Assembly (NCBI RefSeq): GCF_947507565.1
Contig: NC_089175.1
Location: forward strand, 2,965,733-3,029,732
DNA length: 64,000 nt
From: Oscarella lobularis
Taxonomy: Eukaryota > Porifera > Homoscleromorpha > Homosclerophorida > Oscarellidae
Direction: 5' to 3'
Positions 1 through 10,925 of the stretch are shown here, piece after piece. The stretch's first letter is position 1; each line of letters starts with the position of its first letter. The notes under the pieces were generated by a model that was given only the letters and a program-made list of their open reading frames with translations, searched no databases and was not told the DNA's origin. The translations under genes and the position numbers were made by a program.

Positions 1-550
1 ACGGTTTGTTATTCAAAGTAAGTAGCTCGTTCTTCTAATTTCTAGCGTCACAACGGCAAAAACTTGAGCCGCTTTCTCGCTGATTTTATTTAAGGCTAGT
101 CTGATCGACGCCGGAGTTCTCGATGACGCGAAGCGCTACGTCATTCACATTGGACTATATTTCTCGAACCCACCGGATGCCGATGACAGCGATCCCTCTT
201 TTGTCGTTTGCGACAGCAATGGCAGTTACTGCGTCGGTTTCCAATATGATAACAGCGGACTAAGCGTGTACTACTTCGCCGGAAGAAATTTCGGCGCCGT
301 CTGCCAAATGACCGAATTCGGTCACGTGGCCGACTCCACGCCTGGCGACGTTCAATGGAACATGCGCATCGAACTTCATCCCACGTATACTGTGGGACTT
401 ACGTACGCTGGAAGTAGCAAAATATTGACGCATCAGTACGATGAAACACTGAAATCCAGTCAAGGACTTAGTTTTCGAGTGTGCAGGGAGTCCGAGCCTG
501 AACAGTTTGTGTTTCATCTGTTTGAGTTGACCGTGAGCGAGATTGAGTGA
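1..550 (+). CDS. 3' end of a secreted Cys-containing family gene, group 2 copy 1 (5' end outside window)
   Basis: Bases 1-17 are the end of an upstream exon (reading GLLFK), followed by a GTAAGT donor. The last exon runs 95-550 after a TTTAAG acceptor and ends in TGA at 548-550. The junction is phase 0, as in the minus-strand genes A-E, whose last exon aligns with it (A-S-L-I-D-A-G-V here against V-K-L-I-E-A-G-V there). The 152-residue last exon has the family cysteines in VVCDSNGSYCVGF, AVCQM and FRVCRE and ends ELTVSEIE. The family is not one I recognise; by analogy with genes A-E it would be secreted. This copy is about half identical to genes A-E, so it is an older sister group. It is open throughout what is visible. 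Confidence 0.7.
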
Positions 551-1260
551 AAAGAGACACGTACTAAACTGTTTGCCTGCATGAGATTTTAGCCTAGTTA
601 GTGTCAAAAAGCGCTGGTAGCTTTGTTTGCTTTTTTTGTGTGTCCAAAAAAATAGAAGTGCATGTGATCTTATACGGAGTCTAGAGCTTGGAAGGAGAAT
701 CCTCTGCTCCTCCAGTCAGCATATTTTACAGACTCTTGGTCTTGGAAGAGATCTTCGGCGTTTTTTACAGAGTGAGGGCGTCCTGAAGGCGTTGAGGGAT
801 AGGAAACAGCGCAGAAATGGCAAAAAGACATCAGTGCACTGGAATCGCTAGTGGACGAACGGTGAAAGCGATCCGCGCTCTCCGCAAACATCGACAAACG
901 CCATTCCTTCTACCACATACGGGATTTGTTCTAAATGAATCTGTCGAGATTGTTGTACCTTCGACGCTTCGTACACTTATCCCTCGCTCCATTTCTTGAG
1001 TTTAATCGTTCTAGTAGACATTAGAGTACTGGAAGAGCTAGGCGAGGAGCGATGAAAGCATCCGTATAGAGCAGGCAAACCCTAATACGGGGAGCTGATG
1101 CCTCACCCCCATTCATCTGCCATCAAGGTATTTCATGACATGATGAGTTTTTCAAATAAACTTCTTATTTTCAATCATATAAGATACTGAGGCTATAAAA
1201 ACATGCACGTCGACTAATAATCAATAGCTAAACGAAAAATTGATACACCACGACGATTTC
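551..1260 (+). repeat. 3' flanking module, copy 1
   Basis: Non-coding sequence between the stop of copy 1 and the convergent gene A. It recurs almost unchanged at 8497-9200, in shortened form at 5417-5900 and, split by a transposon, at 11886-13270. It carries an AATAAA signal at 1155-1160, which is a candidate poly(A) signal for the plus-strand gene. Copies 1 and 3 share one version of the first 30 bases after the stop, and copies 2 and 4 share another, so two lineages of the unit were duplicated separately. Confidence 0.7.
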
Positions 1261-1312
1261 CTGCTACATTAGTACTAAAAGAAACAGAGAAAACGACATT
1301 GAATTGAAGCGT

Positions 1313-2290
1313 TTATTTGTTCGAATACAAAGCCAGCTCGAACAGATGAAATTGATACGTTTCGCCTGTGTTATCTCTGCACACTTTGAAGTGAAGACCT
1401 TGACTCGGCTTCAATTTTTGACTGTACTCATATGTCAATGATGTTGTGCTAACGTACGTAATTCCTGACGTAGAATCCGGATGAATTTCAAGGCGAATGT
1501 TCCAGTTAGTTGTAGATGATTGTGGAGCACCGATGCCGCTACTAGATGAGCTGCTACATGTGCTAACTGAATCAATGCCGTAGGAAGCATAAGCACTGTT
1601 TGGATCGTAGTACCAAAAACCCGCGCAGTAATTGCCGTCGCAGATTTGAAGACGCGGATCACTGTCGCTAGGAACCGTAAAGAAAAAGCCAATCTGAATG
1701 GAGTAGGCTTGATCGTCATTTAGAACTCCAGCTTCAATCAATTTCACCTTTGACACACGTACAGTATCAAAATGCCTGTCTATCGCATGTGTAAATTAGC
1801 TACTTACTTTAAACAATACACCGTAGTACGTTGGTCCACTACCAAATTCGATATTTTGTGCGGACACCGAAGATGGTGTCTCCGTAAAATTGGCGTGAGT
1901 TTGTAGCCAAAGAGGAGACATGTAGCGATAGAGTAGCAGCGCCGAACTCGAAACGTTCTGTCGTGTGTCAATCATAGAAAATGTCGATCATAGGAAATGT
2001 TTACCTGACTCGGAGTTGATGCGGAAGCGGCGGATGTTGGAGGAGGAGCGTCTGTCTGATCGTGCATGGACTTAAACTTCTTTTAGTCGTATCAAACGAC
2101 GGTAATAACTCACCGATTCTCCTTCGCTGGATGCGTCTTTTTGAAGTCGAATGTAGTCGTCAAGTGGAAGACACACAGTGGGCCCGGATGACGGAACAGA
2201 TAAAACGGAATTGCCTCCTGTACACTCAGCTGATGCAGATCCAAGCCAGGAACTTGAAACAATGACCACCAGCAAAAAGGACGACGTCAT
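1313..2290 (-). CDS. Gene A: secreted Cys-containing protein of unknown family (270 aa)
   Basis: Four exons, all introns phase 0: 2290-2114, 2055-2005, 1957-1808 and 1747-1313. Exon 1 encodes a signal peptide (MTSSFLLVVIVSSSWLGSAS, then AECTGGNS) and a Cys pair around VCLPLDDYIRLQK. Exon 2 is a 17-residue Pro/Ser/Ala linker. Exon 3 holds LLYRYMSPLWLQTHANFTE. Exon 4 (144 aa) is the conserved C-terminal domain with LQICDGNYCAGF, STCSS, NWNIRLEIHP and FKVCRD. The start is the first ATG before the hydrophobic stretch, about 74 bp downstream of a TATA box. The stop codon lies inside an AATAAA signal. The predicted product is extracellular, function unknown. Four C-terminal-domain cysteines are shared with all copies and would allow two disulfides. 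Confidence 0.85.
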
Positions 2291-2363
2291 TTTCTGACTT
2301 CTGCCGGTAGAAGCCGATAGAGCGCGAAGTGAGAGAAGTGGCGGGCTCAGGCGGGCACTGGCA

Positions 2364-2371
2364 TTTATATA
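2364..2371 (-). promoter_or_regulatory. TATA box of gene A
   Basis: On the minus strand this reads TATATAAA, about 74 bp upstream of the gene A start codon. The same element lies 64 bp upstream of gene B and 58 bp upstream of gene D. It is degenerate upstream of C and of the broken gene E. Confidence 0.6.
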
Positions 2372-3043
2372 GGGTTCGTGGTTGCTACGAGAGACGTCAT
2401 CAGCTCCCGGATGTCTTTAGTCCTTCGTCAGTTATATGAAGGCCACGTTTGCCGTATATCTTCATCTATTCGTATCTACGAACTTCTTCGTCTCACTTTT
2501 GACCTGAAGAAGGCGGCAAGGCCACAGCGAGTATTGGGATACTAAGAACATACATACGTATGAAAATCGTACGTGGTCTCCTGTACCGTTCTCCGAAATT
2601 ACTTCCGCGTGAAAGAAGCCAAGTAATAGAAAAAACGAACGAATCTGCACATCTTTATCGCCTTTTCTCAACGCTTAATTCAATTAGTTCGCTATGTGTA
2701 CATAGGACTCACTATAACTAAGACTATGCAATGCTTAGGAAACGTACCAGAATTAGTTGAAGAGGCAGCTGCGCACCAGGATCGCGCTAATAAAACCCGC
2801 GGTCAAAAATAGTAAAGGAATGAATGAATCACTGAATGAATAAACGCCGTTGCGCCGTGCCAATTTTGTTCTACATGCATGAATATGCACAGAATGAGCC
2901 AGGTGTGTTTAATATGATCCGCCGCGCTCTAGCTACACCCGTTGGAACCTCTCTTGGCTGCAACTTTTTTCCACGCTTCGTACATTAATTACATTCGTTG
3001 ATCTCATCGATGACTATTACTTTTGGATTTGTGTGGCAATAGG

Positions 3044-3052
3044 TATATAAGG
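3044..3052 (+). promoter_or_regulatory. Plus-strand TATA box in conserved upstream module, copy 1
   Basis: The plus strand reads TATATAAGG inside a module of about 350 bp (roughly 2840-3210) repeated at 7445-7860 and 16480-16900. It points away from gene A. No intact coding sequence follows, so it is probably the stranded promoter of the plus-strand sister group, whose coding exons have been lost here. Confidence 0.4.
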
Positions 3053-3470
3053 TCTGCACAAGCCGGAAGTGGGCGGGATATTTCTTTTCTCATTGTCTTT
3101 GGATGAGACGATCCCGTCAAGCCAGAATTGAAGCTAAATCATCTCTACGAAGCGAGAGGGAGTCTGCTAGAGAGCGAGAAAATTTAATTTCTTGAGTCCT
3201 TAGTTATTTCCAAGTGGCTTCAGTTCAAATGGCGGTTGATTGGGCTCCATGTGCTGCAATAACCACCAGCTCTCACTCGCGAACCCCAACCCGCCCTCCA
3301 TTCGATCACTTAATTAGCTGATATCCATTTAGACGCAATACTAAAAAAGGATACTAAGGTAACCTAAACGTCACCGCGAGTGTCTTCGCTTCCCTATATA
3401 GGACTGCAGAGACCGAAGAATGATCCAGAGTCAGTGTAGCCTAGGGGAGCGAAGTTCTCTCAAGACTTTG

Positions 3471-3722
3471 TGGCGTAGCAAGGTTTTAAAAAGTGGCGGG
3501 ACGTAGTCTAGAAAAGTTTCAATGATGATGCCCTACTGTACGTATTTTCATGTAATTAGAACAGTAACTTCAGTTTTCTCCATTTATCGTCAATCTTTCA
3601 AGCAGGAAAGAAGGCATTAACGCCTTTGAACTCACTCCCTATAGACAAAAACCTAGCGCGCTGTCAATTTTGGAGAGTTTTGGAGGGGCACGTGCCCCCC
3701 GGGGCCCTGATAGCTACGCCAC
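3471..3722. mobile_element. Possible hAT-like MITE
   Basis: An insertion of about 250 bp found in no other copy of the array unit. Its ends read GTGGCGTAGCAAGG on the left and, inverted, GTGGCGTAGCTATC on the right. An internal GC-rich palindrome (GGGGCACGTGCCCC) lies near 3687. Short GTGGCGTAGC termini are typical of non-autonomous hAT elements. I could not find a clean 8-bp target duplication, so the boundaries are approximate. Confidence 0.4.
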
Positions 3723-4870
3723 TGGAACTATCACATAGAGGAACTTTTGTTATTGAACGAAAAAGTGGCGGCCGGGCCCACGCCTGGCTACGCTTATGGT
3801 CCATTTGCGTTAGAAGGAGGAGCTCACTCCATCAATTATTTAATTAAACGTGGACCTTTTGGCTTTGCAATCTCAGTAAAGAAAACGTCTCAAGCAATTA
3901 CCGGTAAGGAATACTATTGAAATTAGGCCTTTGCTAAACTGTCTATATTTGACGAAAACTGGCGTCCCCAGTAACAAATTATTAAAATTGATGAAATATT
4001 AGAAATCGATGTCTATTTCACGAGGGTATATCGTTTTTGGAAGGGGGGTAAGGAAGCTTTGACTAATGACTTTAGGACCTAAAGAGCTTCGAGATCTCGT
4101 GCGCGATCGATTTTTTCTGAAGAGACTTGGGACCGAGAAGCGTTTTCTACGCCGAATTGCGACGAGGAGAGTTTACGGCTCCCTGCGTGACAAAGAAAAG
4201 GAGTCGAGGTTCAAGAGACAGCGCGAGGATGACAAGCAGACACAGGAGTACTGGAATAAGCAGTGAAAGAACGGTGAGATAGATCTGCGTTCGTCGTAGG
4301 CAACGACACAGATGTCTTACTTCGGCCGACATACGGGGTTTAGATAAAACGAAGTTCAGGACTTTGTCATACGTTCCACGCCTCGTACGTCGATCCCTAG
4401 CCCCATTTCTTGATTTTAATCGCTTAAGTAGACATCAGAGTACTGGAATAGTTCGTAGAAGAGCGGCGAAAGCGATTTATATGGCTGAACGGGGACAATA
4501 GAGCACTTGCGTTTAGCCCTCGATTCACAGTTCCCGTATAATCCGCGTGGCAGAAACATGGCGGGTCTACAGTACGGATCGCATTACTACTCTCTCACCG
4601 AAGATATGAAAAGGGTTATGTGGGAAAGTTTTTACTGATTGACGGGACAGACCCTTACGCACGAAAAAGGGGCGAATACTCAAGGGATTGATCGCTTTTG
4701 CCTCACATTACGTAAACCGGAAGTAGTGCATAGCAACTCCGCTTTTGTCTTTTTTTAGGCTAGGGGGACAGAATAGGGTAGAAGGATCGTTTTGGAAGAA
4801 TAGGTGCGATAGAGCGCACCCCGAGTGAATGATGACGTAGGGAATGTGACTTTGACCTTAGGACTCTTGG
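3723..4870. other. Intergenic stretch without a supportable gene
   Basis: Unique spacer between the upstream module of gene A and the ELOVL fragment at 4876. Short open frames exist but none has a signal peptide, domain or splice structure. The stretch at 4380-4500 (CGTACG, then CCCCATTTCTTGATTTTAAT) is a degraded relative of the 3' flanking module seen at 960-1030. Confidence 0.5.
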
Positions 4871-4875
4871 TCTTG

Positions 4876-5008
4876 GCTACATGAGACGACGTCCACGATT
4901 CAATTAACCTGCGACGTACGGCCTCTATTCGCGTGGAATCTCGCTCTATCGCTATTCAGCGCCATCGGAACGTGGCGAATCGCCGTTCCATTCGCAATCA
5001 ACATCGTC
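4876..5008 (+). pseudogene. ELOVL gene fragment fused to copy 2
   Basis: About 130 bp matching the second ELOVL gene at roughly 19,476-19,600 (from GCTACATGAGACGACG to CCATTCGCAATC), with small insertions that break the frame. It has neither start nor stop and switches directly into the secreted-family exon at CATCGTCATTC. A shared short sequence at the switch suggests a microhomology-joined rearrangement. It is non-coding. Confidence 0.8.
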
Positions 5009-5416
5009 ATTCATGTTGGACTGTATTTCTCGAACCCACCGGATGCCGATGACAGCGATCCCTCTTTTGTCGTTTGCGACAGCAATGGCAGTTACTGCGT
5101 CGGTTTCCAATATGATAACAGCGGATTAGGCGTGTACTACTTCGCCGGAAGAAATTTCGGCGCCGTCTGCCAAATGACCGAATTCGGTCACGTGGCCGAC
5201 TCCACGCCTGGCGACGTTCAATGGAACATGCGCATCGAACTTCATCCCACGTATACTGTGGGACTTACGTACGCTGGAAGTAGCAAAATATTGACGCATC
5301 AGTACGATGAAACACTGAAACCCAGTCAAGGACTTAGTTTTCGAGTGTGCAGGGAGTCCGAGCCTGAACAGTTTGTGTTTCATCTGTTTGAGTTGACCGT
5401 GAGCGAGATTGAGTGA
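5009..5416 (+). pseudogene. Secreted Cys-containing family group 2, copy 2 (last exon only)
   Basis: Nearly identical to the last exon of copy 1 from ATTGGACTATATTTC-like sequence onward, ending in TGA at 5414-5416. The preceding splice acceptor, signal-peptide exon and linker exons are missing and are replaced by the ELOVL fragment. The frame itself stays open over the remaining 130 or so residues, with the family cysteines intact. It is most likely a dead 3' copy unless an upstream exon is supplied by read-through. Confidence 0.75.
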
Positions 5417-5900
5417 AAAGAGACCAGTATACTAGAGCAGTACTGTTTGCCTGCATGAGATTTTAGCCTAGTTAGTGTCAAAAAGCGCTAGTAGCTTTGT
5501 TTGCTTTTTTTAGTGTGTCCAAAAATATAGAAGTGCATGTGATCTTATACGGAGTCTAGAGCTTGGAAGGAGAATCGCCCATCCCTTCTGACGACATACG
5601 GGATTTGTTCTAAATGAATCCGTCGAAATTGTTGTACCTTCGACGCTTCGTACACTCATCCGCTCCATTTCTTGAGTTTAAATGGAAGAGCTAGGCGAGG
5701 AGCGATGAAAGCATCCGTATAGAGCCAGGCAAACCCTAATACGGGGAGCTGATGCCTCACCCCCATTCATGACATGATGAGTTTTTCAAATAAACTTCTT
5801 ATTTTCAATCATAGAATAATTTCGTAAGATACTGAGGCTATATAAACATGCACGTCGACTAATAATCAATAAGCTAAACGAAAAATTGATACACCACGGC
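5417..5900 (+). repeat. 3' flanking module, copy 2 (shortened)
   Basis: Same module as 551-1260 with internal deletions, notably the stretch corresponding to 700-900. The bases directly after the stop match copy 4 (11,905-11,935) rather than copies 1 and 3. Confidence 0.65.
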
Positions 5901-5959
5901 GATTTCTTGCTACAGTAGTACCGAAAAGAAACGGAGAAAACGACATTGAATTGAAGCGT

Positions 5960-6958
5960 TTATTTGTTCGAATACACAGCAAGCTCGAACAGATGAAATT
6001 GATACGTTTCGTAGTCGTCATCTCTGCACACTTTGAAGTGAAGACCTCGACTCGGCTTCAATTTTTGACTGTACTCATATGTTAGTGAATTTGTGCTAAC
6101 GTACGTAATTCCTGACGTAGAATTCGGATGAATTTCAAGGCGAAAATTCCAGTTAGTTGTAGATGATTGTGGTAAAGTGAATAGTAAGCTACTAGTTGTG
6201 CCGCTACATGTGCTAACTGAATCATTGCTCCACAAAGCACGAACACGGTTTGGACCTGCGTACCGAAAACCCGCGCAGTAATTGCCGTCGCAGATTTGAA
6301 GACGCGGATCACTCTCGCTACCCGGGTACGTAAAGAAATAGCCAATCTGAATGGAGTAGGCTTGATCGTCATCCAGAACTCCAGCTTCAATCAGTTTCAC
6401 CTTTGACACAGTATAGTATCAAATTTCCAGTCTATTGCATGTGTAAATTAAAATTAGCTACTTACTCTAAACAATACACTTATATTTGTTGATCCACTAC
6501 CAAATTCGATATTCTGTGCGGACACCGAAGATGGTGTCTCCGTAAAATTGGCGTGAGTTTGTAGCCAAAGAGGAGACATGTAGCGATAGAGTAGCAGCGC
6601 CGAACTCGAAACGCTCTGTCGTGTGTCAATCATAGAAAATGTCGATCATAGGAAATGTTTACCTGGCTCTACCTGGCTCGGAGTTGATGCGGAAACGGCG
6701 GATGTTGGAGGAGGAGCGTCCGTCTGAACGTGCATGGACTTAAACTTCATTTAGTCGTATCGAACGACGGTAATGACTCACCGATTCTCCGTCGCTGGAT
6801 GCGTCTTTTTGAAGTTGAATGTAGTCGTCAATTGGAAGACACACAGTGGGCCCCGATGACAGAACAGATAAAACGGAATTGCCTCCTGTGCACTCAGCTG
6901 ATGCAGATCCAAGCCAGGAACTTGAAACAATGACCACAATCAGAAAGGACGACGTCAT
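5960..6958 (-). CDS. Gene B: secreted Cys-containing protein of unknown family (272 aa)
   Basis: Same four-exon, phase-0 structure as gene A: 6958-6782, 6723-6673, 6615-6466 and 6400-5960. It keeps the signal peptide (MTSSFLIVVIVSSSWLGSAS), the Pro-rich linker, the exon 3 core and the C-terminal domain (LQICDGNYCAGF, STCSG, FKVCRD). The loop after STCS is longer and different from A (TTSSLLFTLPQ). A 10-nt duplication at the end of exon 2 creates two competing donors. The inner one (GTAGAG at 6672-6667) keeps the frame and is used here; the outer GTAAAC would shift it. The stop overlaps AATAAA. Confidence 0.82.
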
Positions 6959-7021
6959 TTTCTGACTTCTGCCCGTAGAAGCCGATAGAGCGCGATGTGA
7001 GAGAAGTGGCGGGCACTGGCA

Positions 7022-7029
7022 TTTATATA
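7022..7029 (-). promoter_or_regulatory. TATA box of gene B
   Basis: Minus strand TATATAAA, 64 bp upstream of the gene B ATG, at the same relative place as in gene A. Confidence 0.6.
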
Positions 7030-7682
7030 GGGTTCGTGGTTGCTACAAGAGACGTCATCAGCTCCCGGATGTCCTTAGCCCTTCGTCAGTTACAGTATGA
7101 AGGCCACGTTTGCCATCTATTCGTATCTACGAAATTCTTCGTCTCACTTTTGACCTGAAGAAGGCGGCAAGGCCACAGCGAGTATTGGGATACTAAGAAC
7201 ATACATACGTATGAAAATCGTGGTCTCCTGTACCGTTCTTACTTCCGCGTGAAAGAAGAAAAAACGAACGAATCTGCACATCTTTATCGCCTTTTTTCAA
7301 CGCTTAATTCAATTAGTTCGCTATGTGTACATAGGACTCACTATAACTAAGACTATGCAATGCTTAGGAAACGTACCAGAATTAGTTGAAGAGGCAGCTG
7401 CGCATCTGTATCGCGCTAATAAAACTCGCGGTCAAAAATAGTAAAGGAATGAATGAATCACTGAATGAATAAACGCCGTTGCGTCGTGCCAATTTTGTTC
7501 TACATGCATAAATATGCACAGAATGAGCCAGGTGTGCTTAATATGACCCGCCGCGCTCTAGCTACACCCGTTGGAACCTCTCTTGGCTGTAACTTTTTTC
7601 CACGCTTCATACATTAATTACATTCGTTGATCTCATCGATGACTATTACTTTTGGATTTGTGACGCTGCGTGTGGCAATAGG

Positions 7683-7690
7683 TATATAAG
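7683..7690 (+). promoter_or_regulatory. Plus-strand TATA box in upstream module, copy 2
   Basis: Plus strand TATATAAG within the repeated upstream module. An 83-codon open frame starts at 7740 (MRRSRQARIEAK) and contains no recognisable domain. A consensus donor (GGTAAGT) at about 7959 suggests that 7740-7958 may have been a 5' exon of the plus-strand sister gene. Confidence 0.35.
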
Positions 7691-8079
7691 GTCTGCACAA
7701 GCCGGAAGTGGGCGGAATTTCTTTTCTCATTGTCTTTGGATGAGACGATCCCGTCAAGCCAGAATTGAAGCTAAATCATCTCTACGAAGCGAGAGGGAGT
7801 CTGCTAACAGAGCGAGAAGATTTAATTTCTTGAGTCCTGAGTATTTCCAAGTGGCTTCAGTTCGAATGGCGGTTGTGGAACGGAATAAAAAGGATTTTTG
7901 CGGTGTAGGATTATTTTGGAAGATTAGAGCAAACCCGAGCAAATGGGAACGTAGGCAAGGTAAGTTTGCATGGGGATTCACGTTCGAATGAAAAGCGAGC
8001 AAACGCGCGTACGGTCTCGTCACTACACGCGCTCGCGAAACGGCGACAGAAGACGCGCGCGCGTTCATAGACAAGAAAG

Positions 8080-8496
8080 GCTACGTCATTCATGCTGGAC
8101 TGTATTTCTCGAATCCGCCGGGATGCCGATGACTGCGATCCCTCTTTTGTCGTTTGCGACAGCAATGGCAGTTACTGCGTCGGTTTCCAATATGATAACA
8201 GCGGATTAAGCGTGTACTACTTCGCCGGAAGAAATTTCGGCGCCGTCTGCCAAATGACCGAATTCGGTCACGTGGCCGACTCCACGCCTGGCGACGTTCA
8301 ATGGAACATGCGCATCGAACTTCATCCCACGTATACTGTGGGACTTACGTACGCTGGAACTAGCAAAATATTGACGCATCAGTACGATGAAACACTGAAA
8401 CCCAGTCAAGGACTTAGTTTTCGAGTGTGCAGGGAGTCCGAGCCTGAACAGTTTGTGTTTCATCTGTTTGAGTTGATCGTGAGCGAGATTGAGTGA
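8080..8496 (+). pseudogene. Secreted Cys-containing family group 2, copy 3
   Basis: Matches the last exon of copy 1 from GCTACGTCATTC onward and ends in TGA at 8494-8496. A single extra G near 8118-8121 (CCGGGATG against CCGGATG) shifts the frame early in the domain, and the preceding acceptor has been replaced by unrelated sequence. Downstream of the shift the domain is over 95 percent identical to copy 1. Very probably a pseudogene. Confidence 0.75.
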
Positions 8497-9200
8497 AAAG
8501 AGACACGTACTAAACTGTTTGCCTGCATGAGATTTTAGCCTAGTTAGTGTCAAAAAGCGCTGGTAGCTTTGTTTGCTTTTTTTTGTGTGTCCAAAAAAAT
8601 AGAAGTGCATGTGATCTTATACGAAGTCTAGAGCTTGGAAGGAGAATCCTCTGCTCATCCAGTCAGCATATTTTACAGACTCTTGGTCTTGGAAGAGATC
8701 TTCGGCGTTTTTTACAGAGTGAGGGCGTCCTGAAGGCGTTGAGGGATAGGAAACAGCGCAGAAATGGCAAAAAGACATCAGTGCACTGGAATCGCTAGTG
8801 GACGAACGGTGAAAGCGATCCGCGCTCTCCGCAAACATCGACAAACGCCATTCCTTCTACCACATACGGGATTTGTTCTAAATGAATCTGTCGAGATTGT
8901 TGTACCTTCGACGCTTCGTACACTAATCCCTCGCTCCATTTCTTGAGTTTAATCGCTCTAGTAGACATTAGAGTACTGGAAGAGCTAAGGCGAGGAGCGA
9001 TGAAAGCATCCGTATAGAGCAGGCAAACCCTAATACGGGGAGCTGATGCCTCACCCCCATTCATCTGCCATCAAGGTATTTCATGACATGATGAGTTTTT
9101 CAAATAAACTTCTTATTTTCAATCATATAAGATACTGAGGCTATAAAAACATGCACGTCGACTAATAATCAATAGCTAAACGAAAAATTGATACACCACG
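8497..9200 (+). repeat. 3' flanking module, copy 3
   Basis: Close to a perfect duplicate of 551-1260, including the AATAAA-containing end. Near identity shows the copy 1 and copy 3 units separated recently. Confidence 0.7.
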
Positions 9201-9260
9201 ACGATTTCCTGCTACATTAGTACTAAAAGAAACAGAGAAAACGGCATTGAATTGAAGCGT

Positions 9261-10248
9261 TTATTTGTTCGAATACACAGCAAGCTCGAACAGATGAAAT
9301 TGAAACGTTTCGCCTGTGTTCTGTCTGCACACTTTGAAATGAAGACCTCGACTCGGCTTCAATTTTTGACTGTACTCATATGTGAATGAAGTTGTGCTAA
9401 CGTACGTAATTCCTGACGTAGAATTCGGATGAATTTCAAGGCGAATGTTCCAGTTAGTTGTAGATGATTGTGGTGCACTGATGCCGCTACTACTCTGTGC
9501 GCTGCTACATGTGCTAACTGAATCAATGCCCCACGAAGCACGAGCATTGTTTGGATCAAAGTAGAAAAAACCCGCGCAGTAATTGCCGTCGCAGATTTGA
9601 AGAGTCGGATCACTGTCGCCGGGATCCGCTAAGAAAAAGCCAATGTGAATGGAGTAAGCTTGATCGTCATTTAGAATTCCAGCTTCAGTCAATTTCACCT
9701 TTGACACACGTACAGTATCAAAATGCCTGTCTATCGCATGTATAAATTAGCTACTTACTTTAAACAATACACCGTAGTACGTTGATCCAGTACCAAATTC
9801 GATATTTTGCGCAGACACCGAAGATGGTGTCTCCGTAAAATTGGCGTGAGTTTGTAGCCAAAGAGGAGACATGTAGCGATAGAGTAGCAGCGCCGAACTC
9901 GAAACGCTCTGTCGTGTGTCAATCATAGAAAATGTCAATCATAGGAAATGTTTACCTGGCTCGGAGTTGATGCGGAAACGGCGGATGTTGGAGGAGGAGC
10001 GTCCGTCTGAACGTGCATGGACTTAAAACTTCCTTCAGCCGTATCAAACGACGGTAATAACTCACCGATTCTCCGTCGCTGGATGCGTCTTTTTGAAGTT
10101 GAATGTAGTCGTCAATTGGAAGACACACAGTGGGCCCCGATGACGGAACAACTAAAACGGAGTTGCCTCCGGTACACTCAGCTGATGCCGTCGCAGATCC
10201 TAGCCAGGAACTTGAAACAATGACCACGAGCAACAAGGACGACATCAT
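9261..10248 (-). CDS. Gene C: secreted Cys-containing protein of unknown family (273 aa)
   Basis: Exons 10248-10066, 10006-9956, 9908-9759 and 9698-9261, all phase 0. The signal peptide is MMSSLLLVVIVSSSWLGSAT. An in-frame ATG at 10269 would add MACACEK, but the inner start is preferred because it aligns with genes A, B and D. The C-terminal domain keeps LQICDGNYCAGFFYFDPN, STCSSAQ and FKVCRQ. The TATA element upstream is weaker (TATATTAATG at about 10,316-10,309 on the minus strand). Stop inside AATAAA, as in the other members. Confidence 0.82.
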
Positions 10249-10485
10249 TTTCTCGCATGCACAAGCCAAAAGATCGGGACTTCACATGCAGGAGTGGCGA
10301 CGCCAGACATTAATATAGGGCTCGTGTGTCCGGCCCCCGAGTCTGCTAAGAGAAGATAGATGTATTCCTAGCTCCTTATATAGAGAGAAAATTAACTACA
10401 CATCCAAGTGCAGAAATAGCCGAAGCGGCGACGAAACACATACTGTAACGCGGTATGCTTGAGCAGATAATAACTGGGACATTGA

Positions 10486-10577
10486 GACCCCGATTGAGAC
10501 ATACTGAGACCCCTAGCTATATTGAGACACACTTAGGACCCAGTAGGTCTCAATTGAGCCATGTCTCAGACGGGGTC
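10486..10577. repeat. Inverted repeat with degenerate ATTGAGAC units
   Basis: The left arm GACCCCGATTGAGACAT (10486-10502) pairs with the right arm at 10561-10577 (ATGTCTCAGACGGGGTC). Between them the element ATTGAGAC or its variants recur several times. A small fold-back or non-autonomous element is possible; nothing coding is seen. Confidence 0.5.
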
Positions 10578-10765
10578 CTCCGCCCCGTGGGGACAAGAGA
10601 CATACGCGAGGAAGTTACAACAGGTTTACTATAGCTACCAAAACGAGCAAATGAAGTAATTATCTCCTAACCTAAAAACATGCAGCTGGCTTCGTTTCCT
10701 TAGGGAAACGTTTAAAAAGCTGAAGGTGTCGATCGCTCCCTCATTGCTTACGGCGACCGACGACC

Positions 10766-10900
10766 ATGGGTAGCATACGATTCGCCGCAGTTGTCTTTTT
10801 CTTCTTCTCGTTCGCATTTGAAGAAGTCAATTGCAATGCAGACTCGATTGTGATCACCCCGACCATTGGAAACGTGACGTATTTCACTGTAATTTATTAC
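10766..10900 (+). pseudogene. Signal-peptide exon of an unidentified secreted protein (fragment)
   Basis: An ATG at 10766 opens a clear signal peptide (MGSIRFAAVVFFFFSFAFEE, then VNCNADSIVITPTIGNVTYF). The start of the mature part looks like the first strand of an Ig-type domain, but the frame then runs into the palindromic repeat at 10926 and no further domain follows. It is a 5' gene fragment cut off by rearrangement. Confidence 0.4.
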
Positions 10901-10925
10901 AGGAGAGAACAGTTGGCCAGTCTTG

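Noticed and set aside
10249-10269. The longer gene C start adding MACACEK
   Set aside because: The sister genes start at the inner Met and the extra residues would put charged and Cys residues before the signal peptide.
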